NCBI GenBank assembly: GCA_013696915.1
Contig: JACCXR010000336.1
Span: 1 to 12,763 of the forward strand
Source: Euzebyaceae bacterium
Lineage (GTDB): Bacteria > Actinomycetota > Nitriliruptoria > Euzebyales > Egibacteraceae
Direction of reading: 5' to 3'
Length of the DNA: 12,763 nt
The position numbers were made by a program, and so were the translations under genes. The notes beneath the pieces were generated by a model. That model was not told the origin of the DNA. It did no database searches and worked only from the letters and a program-made list of their open reading frames with translations. Shown here piece by piece: positions 1 to 6,662 of this stretch (the first letter of the stretch is position 1; every line of letters begins with the position of its first letter).

Positions 1-27
1 GGCGGGCCCGGGGATGCTCAGGCGCCC

Positions 28-228
28 CTACTCGAGGACGAAGGTGATCACCATGTTGATCTTGTAACCGGTGATATGGCCGTCGTTGATGACGACCTGC
101 TGCTCCTTGATCCAGGCACCCTCGACGTTGCGGAGGGTCTGGGTCGCGCGGTTGATCCCTTCCTGGATGGCGTCCTCGAAGCTGCTGGGGGACGTGGCGC
201 TGATCTCGGTGACGCGTGCGACGGACAT
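28..228 (-). CDS. dodecin family flavin-binding protein
   Basis: The 66-residue product has the length and sequence pattern of dodecins, small proteins that form hollow dodecamers and bind flavins (riboflavin, FMN or related) in the cytoplasm as storage or buffering devices. Visible marks are the central helix (about residues 15-33), the segment VEGAWIKEQ with Trp39, which corresponds to the Trp that stacks on the flavin ring, and the C-terminal strand ending NMVITFVLE. The ATG at 228 has a strong Shine-Dalgarno sequence AAAGGAG seven bases upstream, which settles the start. It lies 51 bases downstream of the PhoU/TrkA-C gene on the same strand and is probably the last gene of that operon. 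A functional link between flavin storage and cation transport is not evident. The family call is sure; the bound flavin cannot be read from sequence. Confidence 0.95.
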   Translation of the reverse strand: MSVARVTEISATSPSSFEDAIQEGINRATQTLRNVEGAWIKEQQVVINDGHITGYKINMVITFVLE

Positions 229-279
229 TGAGCGGCTCCTTTGTCGGGTGCCGAGGCACTTCCCCGCGGCGGACGGAGG

Positions 280-1473
280 CTACACGGCGGGCTCGTCGTC
301 TCGCAGATCGCCGGTGAGATGCCGGATCAGCGTCACGCCCTCCTGGGGACCGGTCGCGAGCAGCCGGTCGCCCGCCCGCAGCGGGCGGGTGCCCCGAGGC
401 CGGTACGCCCAGCCCCCGGCGCGCTGGATCGCGAGCACGTACATGCCGGTCGCGGTCTCCAGCGACAGGTCGCGCAGGCTGCGCCCCTCCGCCGGCGCGC
501 CGGCCATCACGACGGCGTCGGCGACGATCTCGTCCGCCTCGCGCAGCGCGGCTGCGACCACGGGATGCGGCTCCTCGTCGGACTCGGCCAGCCGGGTCAT
601 CTCCTGCGCGGCGTCCGCGATCCGCTCCGACGAGTTGCCGATCTGGAGCAGCGCGCGCAGCTCGGCGAGCTCGTCGTCGTCGACGTCCTGAGCGGCCCGC
701 AGCACCCACCGCTGGAGGTCGTTGTAGAGGTCGTCGCAGCGGTCCTCAACGCCCGAGACCTCGCGCGCGAGGCCGACGTCGCGGAACAGGATCGCCGAGT
801 AGGCCAAGCCGACCGCCACCTCGGCGGCGTTCTTCAGCTCGACGAGGATGTCGACCGCGCGGTCGAGGTTCGACAGCCGGCCGGCCGGCGCCGGCGGCTG
901 CAACCCGAAGGTCTCGCCGCCTGCCAGCCGGCGGACGAGGTCGACTCCCTCCGCCGGCCCCTGCAGGAACAGCACGTCGCCGTCCTGCAGGACGGTGTGG
1001 CCGGTGGGCTGGTGGACGTAGCTGATGTCGCGGCGGATTGCGATCACCCACATCCCCGTCTCGCTGGGCAGCGCGAGGTCGTGCAGCGCCCGGCTCGCCA
1101 GCGTGTTGCCATCGCGCAGCTTCACCCTGGCCAGGATCTCCTCGGCGTGGCGGAGGTCGTCGCGCAGTTCCCCCGGCACCCCGAGATCCTTGAGCACGAC
1201 GCGGGCGATGTCCTCGGCGGCGTCGGCGATCTCCTCCATGGAGTTCACCATGTTCAGCACTCCGGCCAGCTGCTCGGCGTCCTCGCGCGAGCGGGTGGCG
1301 AGCATGCACAGGATCCGCATCTCGTGGACGGCGACGTCCATGCGGTCCTCGAGCCGCAGCACCTCGCGCGCGAGCTCGTCGTCGTCGAAGAACACCGCGG
1401 CGTACGCGAGGTCGAGCATCAGTTCGGAGGCATCCTTCGCCTCGACGAGCAGCTCTTTGACGTTCCTGCGCAT
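280..1473 (-). CDS. tandem PhoU-like/TrkA-C (RCK-C) regulatory protein, probable partner of the MgtE-like transporter
   Basis: This 397-residue soluble protein is built from two copies of one module. Each copy has a PhoU-like helical bundle (about 5-118 and 205-325) followed by a TrkA-C/RCK-C ligand-binding domain (about 128-185 and 332-388). The copies align by eye: LAYAAVFF with LAYSAILF, EEIADAAEDIAR with ERIADAAQEMTR, ETGMWVIAIRR with ATGMYVLAIQR, and LQGPAEGVDLVRRL with ATGPQEGVTLIRHL. RCK-C domains bind small ligands or ions and gate channels and transporters. There is no N-terminal Rossmann RCK-N domain and no membrane segment. The start ATG at 1473 shares one base with the transporter stop (TGATG), so translation is coupled and a complex is likely. 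I infer that it senses an ion or nucleotide and controls the transporter; the ligand is unknown. Confidence 0.85.
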   Translation of the reverse strand: MRRNVKELLVEAKDASELMLDLAYAAVFFDDDELAREVLRLEDRMDVAVHEMRILCMLATRSREDAEQLAGVLNMVNSMEEIADAAEDIARVVLKDLGVPGELRDDLRHAEEILARVKLRDGNTLASRALHDLALPSETGMWVIAIRRDISYVHQPTGHTVLQDGDVLFLQGPAEGVDLVRRLAGGETFGLQPPAPAGRLSNLDRAVDILVELKNAAEVAVGLAYSAILFRDVGLAREVSGVEDRCDDLYNDLQRWVLRAAQDVDDDELAELRALLQIGNSSERIADAAQEMTRLAESDEEPHPVVAAALREADEIVADAVVMAGAPAEGRSLRDLSLETATGMYVLAIQRAGGWAYRPRGTRPLRAGDRLLATGPQEGVTLIRHLTGDLRDDEPAV

Positions 1474-2720
1474 CACGTCACCCCGAAGAAGGCTATTGCC
1501 GCGACCAGGCAGAGCACACCCAGAAAGTCCATGGTCGCGGTCACGATGGGGATCCCGTAGTTGTCGGGGTCCAGGCCGAAGCGGAACGTCCCCGCGGCCG
1601 CCGAGTACGCGACCGCGAACAGCAGCACCGTGGCGAGCAGGCCGCCGCCGAGGGCGATCGCCACCATGCGCACCAGGCCGGGCGAGTCGAAGCCCGCCAG
1701 GACCGAGGCGGTGTGCCCGATGACCCCGACGCCGGTGAACGCGGCGAAGGCGAACGCCACGGTCACCGACCCCTCGAGGCCGGCGAGCCGCTCGGGGATC
1801 ACCCGCGGGCTGATGAGGCCGAGGTGGAGCTCGCTGCCCAGCCGGGCGGACAGGATGCCGCCGAGCGACCCGCAGTTGGCGATGAACGGCGGGATGAGCA
1901 CGAGCAGGGCGGGGCTGGCCACGAACGACTCGATGCGCGTCTCGAGGACGGTGCCGGCCATGATGTCGACGAGCGCGGCGTACGCCAGCACCGGCAGCGA
2001 CTCCACGACGATGTGACGCGTCAGCGGCGGGGACCGGCGAAGGCCTTGATAGACGGCGCCGACGGCCGCCACCAGGAACAGCGCGCCGAGCACGCCGGTG
2101 GCCCGCGGGTCCCGCAGGAGCAGCGTGCCGACCACGAGGGCGGGCAGCGTCACGATGTCGCCGGTCGCCGTGATCAGGGGCGATCCGATGGCGTCCATGT
2201 CCCAGTTCCGGCGCTGCGCCGTCGCCGCCAGCCCGAGGACGCCGGCCAGGATGAAGGCGCTCGACAGGATCCCGCCGACCATCGAGACGAGCATCAGGTC
2301 CCACAGGCCGATGGTCGGCAGCCCGAAGGCCGCCGCGGTCGCGCGCGCGAAGACCGCCGCCAGTGCCGAGCTCGAGAGCGTCAGCAGCGCCGACGCCTCC
2401 ACGTTCCCGGCCGTGAACGACCCGGCGCGCAGCGTTGCCTCGTACTGGCCGGTCAGGATCCCGGTGCCGAGCCGCGCACCGAGCGCGCCGAAGATCGCCC
2501 CCCGCATCCCGATCGCGGCTGGGACGAGCACCAGCAGGCCCCGGTAGGTGTCGAGCAGCCCCTCCATCGCGCCGAGGACGAGGCCGGCCGCCATGCCCAC
2601 AGCCGTCGAGATCCCCAGCGCGGTGAGTCCCTGGCGCAGGGTCTTCCGCTCCCGCGCCCAGTGGGCCAGAATCTCCCGCCCGAGCGGGGTCGGGTCGAAC
2701 CGCCGCCCGCTCAGCGCCAC
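1473..2720 (-). CDS. MgtE/SLC41-like divalent cation (probably Mg2+) transporter with two MgtE membrane domains
   Basis: With the GTG start at 2720 the product has 415 residues and is almost entirely membrane. It contains two MgtE integral-membrane domains in tandem (about 28-203 and 235-413). Their correspondence is visible: GLLVLVPAAIGMRGAIFGAL against ALLVLIPPFIANCGSLGGIL, and PLITATGDIV against PIVTATMDFL. Asp188 and Asp398 in the last pair sit where MgtE and SLC41 proteins carry a pore Asp that binds Mg2+. The cytosolic N domain and CBS domains of classical MgtE are absent. The frame stays open to 3038, but upstream of 2720 the translation is Arg/Pro-rich and membrane-free. The only other nearby in-frame start, an ATG at 2870, would overlap the divergent dehydrogenase gene. 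Spacing to a GGAG at the GTG is long (12 bases), so start coupling to a short upstream ORF is possible. Ion specificity is inferred from family. Confidence 0.88.
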   Translation of the reverse strand: MALSGRRFDPTPLGREILAHWARERKTLRQGLTALGISTAVGMAAGLVLGAMEGLLDTYRGLLVLVPAAIGMRGAIFGALGARLGTGILTGQYEATLRAGSFTAGNVEASALLTLSSSALAAVFARATAAAFGLPTIGLWDLMLVSMVGGILSSAFILAGVLGLAATAQRRNWDMDAIGSPLITATGDIVTLPALVVGTLLLRDPRATGVLGALFLVAAVGAVYQGLRRSPPLTRHIVVESLPVLAYAALVDIMAGTVLETRIESFVASPALLVLIPPFIANCGSLGGILSARLGSELHLGLISPRVIPERLAGLEGSVTVAFAFAAFTGVGVIGHTASVLAGFDSPGLVRMVAIALGGGLLATVLLFAVAYSAAAGTFRFGLDPDNYGIPIVTATMDFLGVLCLVAAIAFFGVT

Positions 2721-2764
2721 GGGTCGCCAGCGCTCCGCTCGCGGGCTCGCATCGCCGGTGGCAT
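2711..2764 (-). CDS. possible leader peptide (17 codons) upstream of the MgtE-like gene
   Basis: An ATG at 2764 opens a 17-codon ORF, MPPAMRARERSAGDPWR, ending TGA at 2713-2711. Its last ten bases overlap the GTG start of the transporter in another frame. An AGGAG (2779-2775) lies ten bases upstream and a TAnnnT box (TACACT, 2804-2799) lies before that. The sequence GCCAC at 2762-2758 is complementary to GTGGC at 2720-2716, which contains the transporter start codon. Translation of the leader could therefore affect access to that start. Enterobacterial mgtA has a proline-containing 17-residue leader, mgtL, but I see no homology. A chance ORF in GC-rich DNA is a real alternative. Confidence 0.3.
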   Translation of the reverse strand: MPPAMRARERSAGDPWR

Positions 2765-2798
2765 GGGGGACAGGCTCCTGGGGAGAGAGGCGGGCGGC

Positions 2799-2804
2799 AG
2801 TGTA
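2799..2804 (-). promoter_or_regulatory. candidate -10 box for the transporter operon
   Basis: TACACT on the minus strand matches the actinobacterial TAnnnT -10 pattern and would give a start of transcription near 2792, about 70 bases before the GTG at 2720. No recognisable -35 box is present. It lies 25 bases from the candidate -10 box of the divergent dehydrogenase gene. Confidence 0.3.
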
Positions 2805-2829
2805 GTGGGGCCGCCGGCGAGTGCCCCGG

Positions 2830-2835
2830 TAGAAT
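2830..2835 (+). promoter_or_regulatory. candidate -10 box for the acyl-CoA dehydrogenase gene
   Basis: TAGAAT is a good match to the -10 consensus in otherwise very GC-rich DNA. It would start transcription near 2842, just before the GGGGAG ribosome-binding site at 2854-2859. No -35 match is visible at the expected distance. Confidence 0.4.
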
Positions 2836-2868
2836 CGGCCGCCTGCCGCCTTCGGGGAGCGCCGTGCC

Positions 2869-4020
2869 ATGAATCCGCTGTTCGCGCTGAGCGAGGACCA
2901 CCTGGCGTTCCGCGACGTGGTCCGCAAGATCTGCCAGGACCGCATCGCCCCCCGCGCGGCCGAGATCGACGCGACCGCCGAGTTCCCCTGGGACGTGAAG
3001 CGGGTCCTCGCCGAGAACGGGCTGCTCGGCCTCCACATCCCGGAGTCCTACGGCGGGGCCGGCGCCGACACCCTGACGTTCTGCCTGCTGGTCGAGGAGG
3101 TCGCGAAGGTCTGCGCGTCGTCGTCGGTGATCCCGCTCGTGCAGAAGCTCGGGTGCATGCCGATCACGATGGGCGCGAGCGAGGAGCAGAAGGCGCGCTG
3201 GTTCCCCGCGCTGGCCTCGGGCGAGGAGCTGATCTCCTACTGCATCTCCGAGGCCGGCGCGGGCTCGGACCCCGCGAGCATGCTGACGACGGCCAGGCGC
3301 GCCGGCGATGAGTGGGTCCTGAACGGGACGAAGGTGTGGATCTCGATGGCGGGGCCGTCGGTGGCCTACACGGTCCTCGCCAAGACCGAACCCTCCGCGG
3401 GCGCCCGTGGGGTGTCGGCGTTCTACGTGCGCTCCGACGACCCTGGGTTCTCCATCGGCAAGAAGGAGGACAAGCTCGGGATCAGAGGCTCGCCGACGTG
3501 CCAGGTGCACTTCGACTACTGCCGCATCCCGGCGGACCGGCTGATCGGCGAGGAGGGCAGGGGCTTCACCTACGCCATGCAGGCGTTCGACCACACCCGG
3601 CTGGTCGTCGGGGCGCAGGCGGTCGGCATCGCCCAGGGCGCGATCGACGTCGCGCTCGCCTACGCGCGCGAGCGGGAGCAGTTCGGCAGGCCGATCGGTT
3701 CGTTCCAGGGGCTCGCGTTCATGCTCGCCGACATGGCGATGGAGACCGAGGCCGCCCGGCAGCTGGTCTACGCGGCGGCCGCGAAGGCCGACCGGGGCGA
3801 CGCCGACCTCACGCTGCACTCGAGCTACGCGAAGTGCAAGGCCGGCGACGTCGCCATGTCCGTCACCACCGACGCGGTCCAGGTCCTCGGCGGCTACGGC
3901 TACACGAAGGACTACCCGGTCGAGCGGATGATGCGCGACGCGAAGATCACGCAGATCTACGAGGGCACCCAGCAGATCCAGCGGGTCGTGATCTCCCGGC
4001 AGCTGCTCGGCAAGCTGTGA
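2869..4020 (+). CDS. acyl-CoA dehydrogenase (FadE25-like)
   Basis: This 383-residue FAD-dependent flavoenzyme introduces the alpha-beta double bond into acyl-CoA, the first step of beta-oxidation or of branched-chain acyl-CoA breakdown, and passes electrons to ETF. The usual three parts are present: an N-terminal helical domain (1-120), a central beta domain with the FAD/substrate motif YCISEAGAGSD (124-134), and a C-terminal helical domain with REQFGRPIGSFQ (269-280) and GGYGYTKDYPVERMMRDAKI. Glu365 in IYEGTQQIQ is the expected catalytic base. Length and motifs are full and canonical; from memory it resembles mycobacterial FadE25 closely. The ATG at 2869 has GGGGAG nine bases upstream. Its stop overlaps the thioesterase start, so the two are made together. 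Chain-length or branched-chain preference cannot be told. Confidence 0.96.
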   Translation: MNPLFALSEDHLAFRDVVRKICQDRIAPRAAEIDATAEFPWDVKRVLAENGLLGLHIPESYGGAGADTLTFCLLVEEVAKVCASSSVIPLVQKLGCMPITMGASEEQKARWFPALASGEELISYCISEAGAGSDPASMLTTARRAGDEWVLNGTKVWISMAGPSVAYTVLAKTEPSAGARGVSAFYVRSDDPGFSIGKKEDKLGIRGSPTCQVHFDYCRIPADRLIGEEGRGFTYAMQAFDHTRLVVGAQAVGIAQGAIDVALAYAREREQFGRPIGSFQGLAFMLADMAMETEAARQLVYAAAAKADRGDADLTLHSSYAKCKAGDVAMSVTTDAVQVLGGYGYTKDYPVERMMRDAKITQIYEGTQQIQRVVISRQLLGKL

Positions 4021-4532
4021 TGGCCCCCCTCGAGCCCGAGCCCGTCCGCGCCACCGAGGTGACGTTCGCGCGCTCGATGACCCAACTCGACGCCAACATC
4101 GTCGGCAACGTGCACGGCGGGGTGATCATGCGGGAGGTCGACATCGCCGCGGGGACGGCGGCGTCCCGCCACGCCGGGCGGGTGGCCGTCACGGCCGCGA
4201 TCGACGAGCTCAGCTTCCTGCAGCCGGTCCACGTCGGCGACGTGCTCGTGGTCCACGCCCGCGTGAACGCGGTGGGACGGACGTCGCTGGAGGTCGGCGT
4301 GCGGGTCGAGGCGGAGCCGTGGCAGGGCGGCGAGCGCCGGCACACGACCAGCGCCTACCTGGTGATGGTGGCGCTCGACGACGAGGGCAAGCCCGCCGAG
4401 GTCCCGCCCCTGCGCTGCGAGACCGACGACGAGCGCCGGCGGGAGGCACAGGCGCTGATCCGGCGGCAGGTCCGCAAGGAGCGCATGGAGCGCCTGGGCT
4501 CGTGGCGGCCGGACACCGCCGGCCCCGGCTGA
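4020..4532 (+). CDS. hotdog-fold acyl-CoA thioesterase (acyl-CoA hydrolase family)
   Basis: The 170-residue protein is a hotdog-fold thioesterase of the YciA/BACH-like acyl-CoA hydrolase group, which cleaves acyl-CoA to free acid and CoA. Family marks are the N-terminal GNVHGGVIMREVDIAAGTAA (29-48, with Asn30 and Asp41 where the catalytic Asn and Asp usually lie), then ASRHAG, VTAAIDELSFLQPVHVGD (57-74) and a long beta strand region to about 117. The C-terminal 45 residues are charged, helical and less conserved. The start ATG at 4020 shares its A with the TGA of the upstream dehydrogenase (TGATG), so translation is coupled. With that enzyme it probably handles acyl-CoA intermediates or relieves CoA sequestration; the natural substrate is unknown. 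An apparent upstream continuation of this frame is a shadow of the dehydrogenase. Confidence 0.92.
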   Translation: MAPLEPEPVRATEVTFARSMTQLDANIVGNVHGGVIMREVDIAAGTAASRHAGRVAVTAAIDELSFLQPVHVGDVLVVHARVNAVGRTSLEVGVRVEAEPWQGGERRHTTSAYLVMVALDDEGKPAEVPPLRCETDDERRREAQALIRRQVRKERMERLGSWRPDTAGPG

Positions 4533-4572
4533 GCTTTCCACAGACGGGCACCGGCCGGCCGGACGCGCGCCG

Positions 4573-4578
4573 TATCAT
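4573..4578 (+). promoter_or_regulatory. candidate -10 box for the Uma2-family gene
   Basis: TATCAT fits the TAnnnT pattern and would put the transcript start near 4585, about 30 bases before the GTG at 4616. It lies just after a palindromic CCGGCCGGCCGG run in the 83-base gap behind the thioesterase gene. No -35 box is clear, so the Uma2-family gene may instead be read from the upstream promoter. Confidence 0.3.
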
Positions 4579-4604
4579 CGCCCTACAGTCCGCCCATGAC
4601 CCCT

Positions 4605-4609
4605 GGAGG
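4605..4609 (+). promoter_or_regulatory. ribosome-binding site fixing the Uma2-family GTG start
   Basis: GGAGG lies six bases before the GTG at 4616. It is the strongest Shine-Dalgarno match nearby and selects this start over the longer open frame that runs back into the thioesterase gene. Confidence 0.75.
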
Positions 4610-4615
4610 TGGCCA

Positions 4616-5176
4616 GTGGCCCCGCCCGCCCCGACCGGGCTCACCTACGGCGACCTCGCGCTGTTCCCCGACGACAATCGCCGGCGGGAGCTCATCGGCG
4701 GGGAGCTCATCGTGACCCCCGCACCCCGCACGCGCCATCAGGATGTGGTCCTCGAGCTCGGGTCGCGGCTCCTGCACCACGCCCGCAACCACGGCGGGAA
4801 GGTGTACGTCGCGCCGACGGACGTGTACCTGTCGGACGTGGACGTCGTCGAGCCCGACGTCCTCTACGTCCGCCCGGACCACGTCGACAAGGTGGAGCAG
4901 AGCTTCGTCCGCTCGGCGCCCGACCTCGTGGTGGAGGTGTCGTCCCCGTCCACCCGGTGGCTCGAGCTGGTCCGCAAACGCGACCTCTACGAGCGGTTCG
5001 CGGTGCCGGAGTACTGGTACGTCGACCTCGAGGTCGATCGGGTGGAGATCTACCGGCTCACCGGCGCGCAGTACGGTCCACCTTCGCTCGCAGGTCGCGG
5101 TGAGGAGCTCTCAACGCCGCAGGCGCCCGGGTTCACCATCGCTGTCGACGATCTGCTGGGCCCGCCCGACGACTGA
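4616..5176 (+). CDS. Uma2 family protein (DUF820), putative PD-(D/E)xK endonuclease
   Basis: The 186-residue product has the hallmarks of the Uma2/DUF820 family, a restriction-endonuclease-like fold common in cyanobacteria and also present in actinobacteria, whose biological role is unsettled. In order: LTYGDLALFPDD, RRELIGGELIVTPAP (23-37), HQDVVLELGSRL, VVEPDVLYV with Asp81, PDLVVEVSSPSTRWLELVRKRDLYERFAVPEY split over 103-132 with Glu107, and the strand YWYVDLEVDRVEIYRL. Asp81 and Glu107 are the likely metal-binding acids of the PD-(D/E)xK site, so the site looks intact. The C-terminal piece with the predicted strand GFTIAVDDLLG is complete. No partner gene, toxin-antitoxin arrangement or mobile element borders it. 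It is convergent with the next gene, 81 bases away. Confidence 0.92.
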   Translation: MAPPAPTGLTYGDLALFPDDNRRRELIGGELIVTPAPRTRHQDVVLELGSRLLHHARNHGGKVYVAPTDVYLSDVDVVEPDVLYVRPDHVDKVEQSFVRSAPDLVVEVSSPSTRWLELVRKRDLYERFAVPEYWYVDLEVDRVEIYRLTGAQYGPPSLAGRGEELSTPQAPGFTIAVDDLLGPPDD

Positions 5177-5201
5177 CGCAGCTTGCCGGGCCAAGCGCTG
5201 G

Positions 5202-5220
5202 GGCCGTGCCGCCAACGGCC
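5202..5220. terminator. possible bidirectional hairpin between convergent genes
   Basis: GGCCGT and ACGGCC form a 6-base-pair GC-rich stem with a 7-base loop in the 81-base gap between the convergent Uma2-family and AMP-binding genes. There is no T-run on either side, so it is not a canonical intrinsic terminator. In DNA this GC-rich such stems arise by chance. Confidence 0.3.
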
Positions 5221-5257
5221 ACGCCGTCAGCCGGGTGATCAGCTCAGGGCCTCGACG

Positions 5258-6544
5258 CTAGATCCGGCGGCCGTGGACGAAGACGTGGAGGCGGCCGTCG
5301 GGGCCCTCCTCCACCGCTCCGGCGGCGCCCGTGTGGAGCCACCCGCCGGCGAAGGCGGCGGCGTCCAGGTCGGATCGCCCGTCGTAGCCGGCCATCACGA
5401 CGGGCCCGCGGACGCAGAGCTCGCCGGCGCGCGCGGTGACCTCGGCAACCGACGAGGGACACCCGACCGGTGTGCCGTCGCGCCCGCGCAGCCAGGCGAG
5501 CGTCGGCGGGTCGAGGTCGGGTGGGGCGAACGCCGCCGCCGCCGAGGCCCGGACGTCGCCGTGGCCGCTCAGCACGGCCAGCCCCGTGCGGTCGCGCACC
5601 CCGTCCGCCAGCGCCGCGGGCGCCCCGGTCGGGCAGAGGAGCCCGCGGAGGCCCCCCAGCCCCTCGCCCGACGACTCCGACAGGTGCGACAGGAGCGGGC
5701 CCGACGGCGCGGCCCAGGTCACCCGCTCGTCGCGGATCCGGCGGGCGGTGGTGCCCACCGGCGCGGCGCGCGTCAGCACCGTCCCGGCGCCGGCGAGGAA
5801 GGCCCCCAGCTGCCCGAGCGCCAGCCCCTCGACGCGCTGCGGCCCGTCGGTCCACAGCACTCGGTCCTCGGTGTCCAGTCCGGTCCAGTCGCGGAAGGCC
5901 GCCGCGGCCGCGAGCAGGTTCCCCTGGGTCAGGACGACCGGCGCGGGCACGTCGCCGGCCTCCGCCGGCAGGGCCAGCAGCGCCGGGGTGTCCAGCCCGA
6001 CGCCGGGGTCGTCGTAGTCGTCCGCGAAGGCGAGGACCTCCTCGCCGTAGGGCAGGGCCCCGGGAACAGGCCGCGTCAGCCGGGCGCCGAGGCCGTTGCC
6101 GACCGCGACGACCTGGATGGCGCCGGCGAGGTCGGGGGCGAGATCCTCCCGCACGACGGCGAGGCGGGCGCCGGCCGGGCGGAGCGCTTCAACCAGCCGT
6201 CGCGGCGGGTCGTCGGCGTCAACGGGGGCGACGGCGGCCCCGGCCTTCCAGCAGGCGAAGGCGACCACCACCGTGGTCCAGTGCGAGCCGAGCACCGTGA
6301 CCACACGGTCGCCTGGCTCGACGCCGAACTCCTCCACCAGCAGGTTCGCGGTCTTGGAGACCCAGTTGTCGAAGGTGGCGTAGCCCAGTTCCGTCCGCTC
6401 GCCGGTGTCGTCGTCGTAGAAGGTGACGAACGGCCGGTGGCCCGCGGCACGGACCTGTGCAGAGGCCAGCGCGGCGACGTTGCGCGCCGGCGGGACCCAG
6501 CCGGCCAGGGTGCGGGCGGCGGTTGCGTCGCGGTCGGCGGCCAT
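5258..6544 (-). CDS. AMP-binding-fold protein related to TIGR03089, catalytic motifs degenerate
   Basis: The 428-residue product has the N-terminal subdomain of acyl-CoA synthetases/adenylating enzymes. The segment around 60-105 (FDNWVSKTANLL, VEPGDRVVTVLGSHW, ACWKAGAAVAPVD) is typical of the actinobacterial TIGR03089 group. Beyond that the enzyme signatures are eroded. The Ser/Thr/Gly-rich phosphate loop that should precede VLTQGNL (204-210) reads PAEAGDVPAP. The Tyr-Gly-x-Thr-Glu position reads SGHGDVRAS (326-334). The Thr-Gly-Asp is TGA (405-407). The chain stops at GRRI, where the hinge motif GRxKD would start, so the C-terminal subdomain with the catalytic Lys is missing. It is probably not an adenylating enzyme and may bind a ligand or act structurally. 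The ATG at 6544 has no Shine-Dalgarno sequence and looks leaderless. It is divergent from the LCP gene. From memory, mycobacteria keep a TIGR03089 gene beside LCP and rmlD. Confidence 0.8.
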   Translation of the reverse strand: MAADRDATAARTLAGWVPPARNVAALASAQVRAAGHRPFVTFYDDDTGERTELGYATFDNWVSKTANLLVEEFGVEPGDRVVTVLGSHWTTVVVAFACWKAGAAVAPVDADDPPRRLVEALRPAGARLAVVREDLAPDLAGAIQVVAVGNGLGARLTRPVPGALPYGEEVLAFADDYDDPGVGLDTPALLALPAEAGDVPAPVVLTQGNLLAAAAAFRDWTGLDTEDRVLWTDGPQRVEGLALGQLGAFLAGAGTVLTRAAPVGTTARRIRDERVTWAAPSGPLLSHLSESSGEGLGGLRGLLCPTGAPAALADGVRDRTGLAVLSGHGDVRASAAAAFAPPDLDPPTLAWLRGRDGTPVGCPSSVAEVTARAGELCVRGPVVMAGYDGRSDLDAAAFAGGWLHTGAAGAVEEGPDGRLHVFVHGRRI

Positions 6545-6551
6545 GGCCGGA

Positions 6552-6557
6552 ACGGTA
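6552..6557 (-). promoter_or_regulatory. candidate leaderless -10 box for the AMP-binding-fold gene
   Basis: TACCGT on the minus strand ends seven bases before the ATG at 6544. This is the distance expected if transcription starts at the initiation codon itself. The lack of any purine-rich ribosome site supports a leaderless message. No -35 match was seen. Confidence 0.45.
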
Positions 6558-6633
6558 CCGGACCCGAGGGCCGCCGACCCTGGGTGGCTCGGCGGACAGG
6601 TGCCGCTGCCTGCGCCGTTTGAGGGGACCGTGC

Positions 6634-6639
6634 TACCGT
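6634..6639 (+). promoter_or_regulatory. candidate -10 box for the LCP-rml-wbbL operon
   Basis: TACCGT, identical to the box of the divergent gene, would place the transcript start near 6646 and give a leader of about 30 bases carrying the GAGGGGG ribosome site. No -35 match is clear. The region 6558-6633 between the two boxes shows nothing else I can name. Confidence 0.4.
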
Positions 6640-6662
6640 TTTTCCACCTCAGCCGTCACCCC

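Noticed and set aside
1..27. Possible terminator after the dodecin gene
   Set aside because: Only a 4-base-pair stem without a T-run can be drawn before the window ends, which is not enough to call.
2721..2870. A longer transporter starting at the in-frame ATG at 2870
   Set aside because: It would overlap the first bases of the divergent dehydrogenase gene and its promoter, and the added residues are basic and low in complexity with no membrane or domain content.
280..3819. A minus-strand open frame of over 1100 codons spanning three genes
   Set aside because: Only its last 397 codons match a known fold. The rest is Arg/Pro/Gly-rich and antisense to, or out of frame with, the transporter and dehydrogenase. 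Such long shadows are usual in GC-rich DNA.
4543..4572. CCGGCCGGCCGG palindromic run as a terminator or protein site
   Set aside because: The run is self-complementary in several registers without a proper loop or T-run, and such sequences are common at this GC content.
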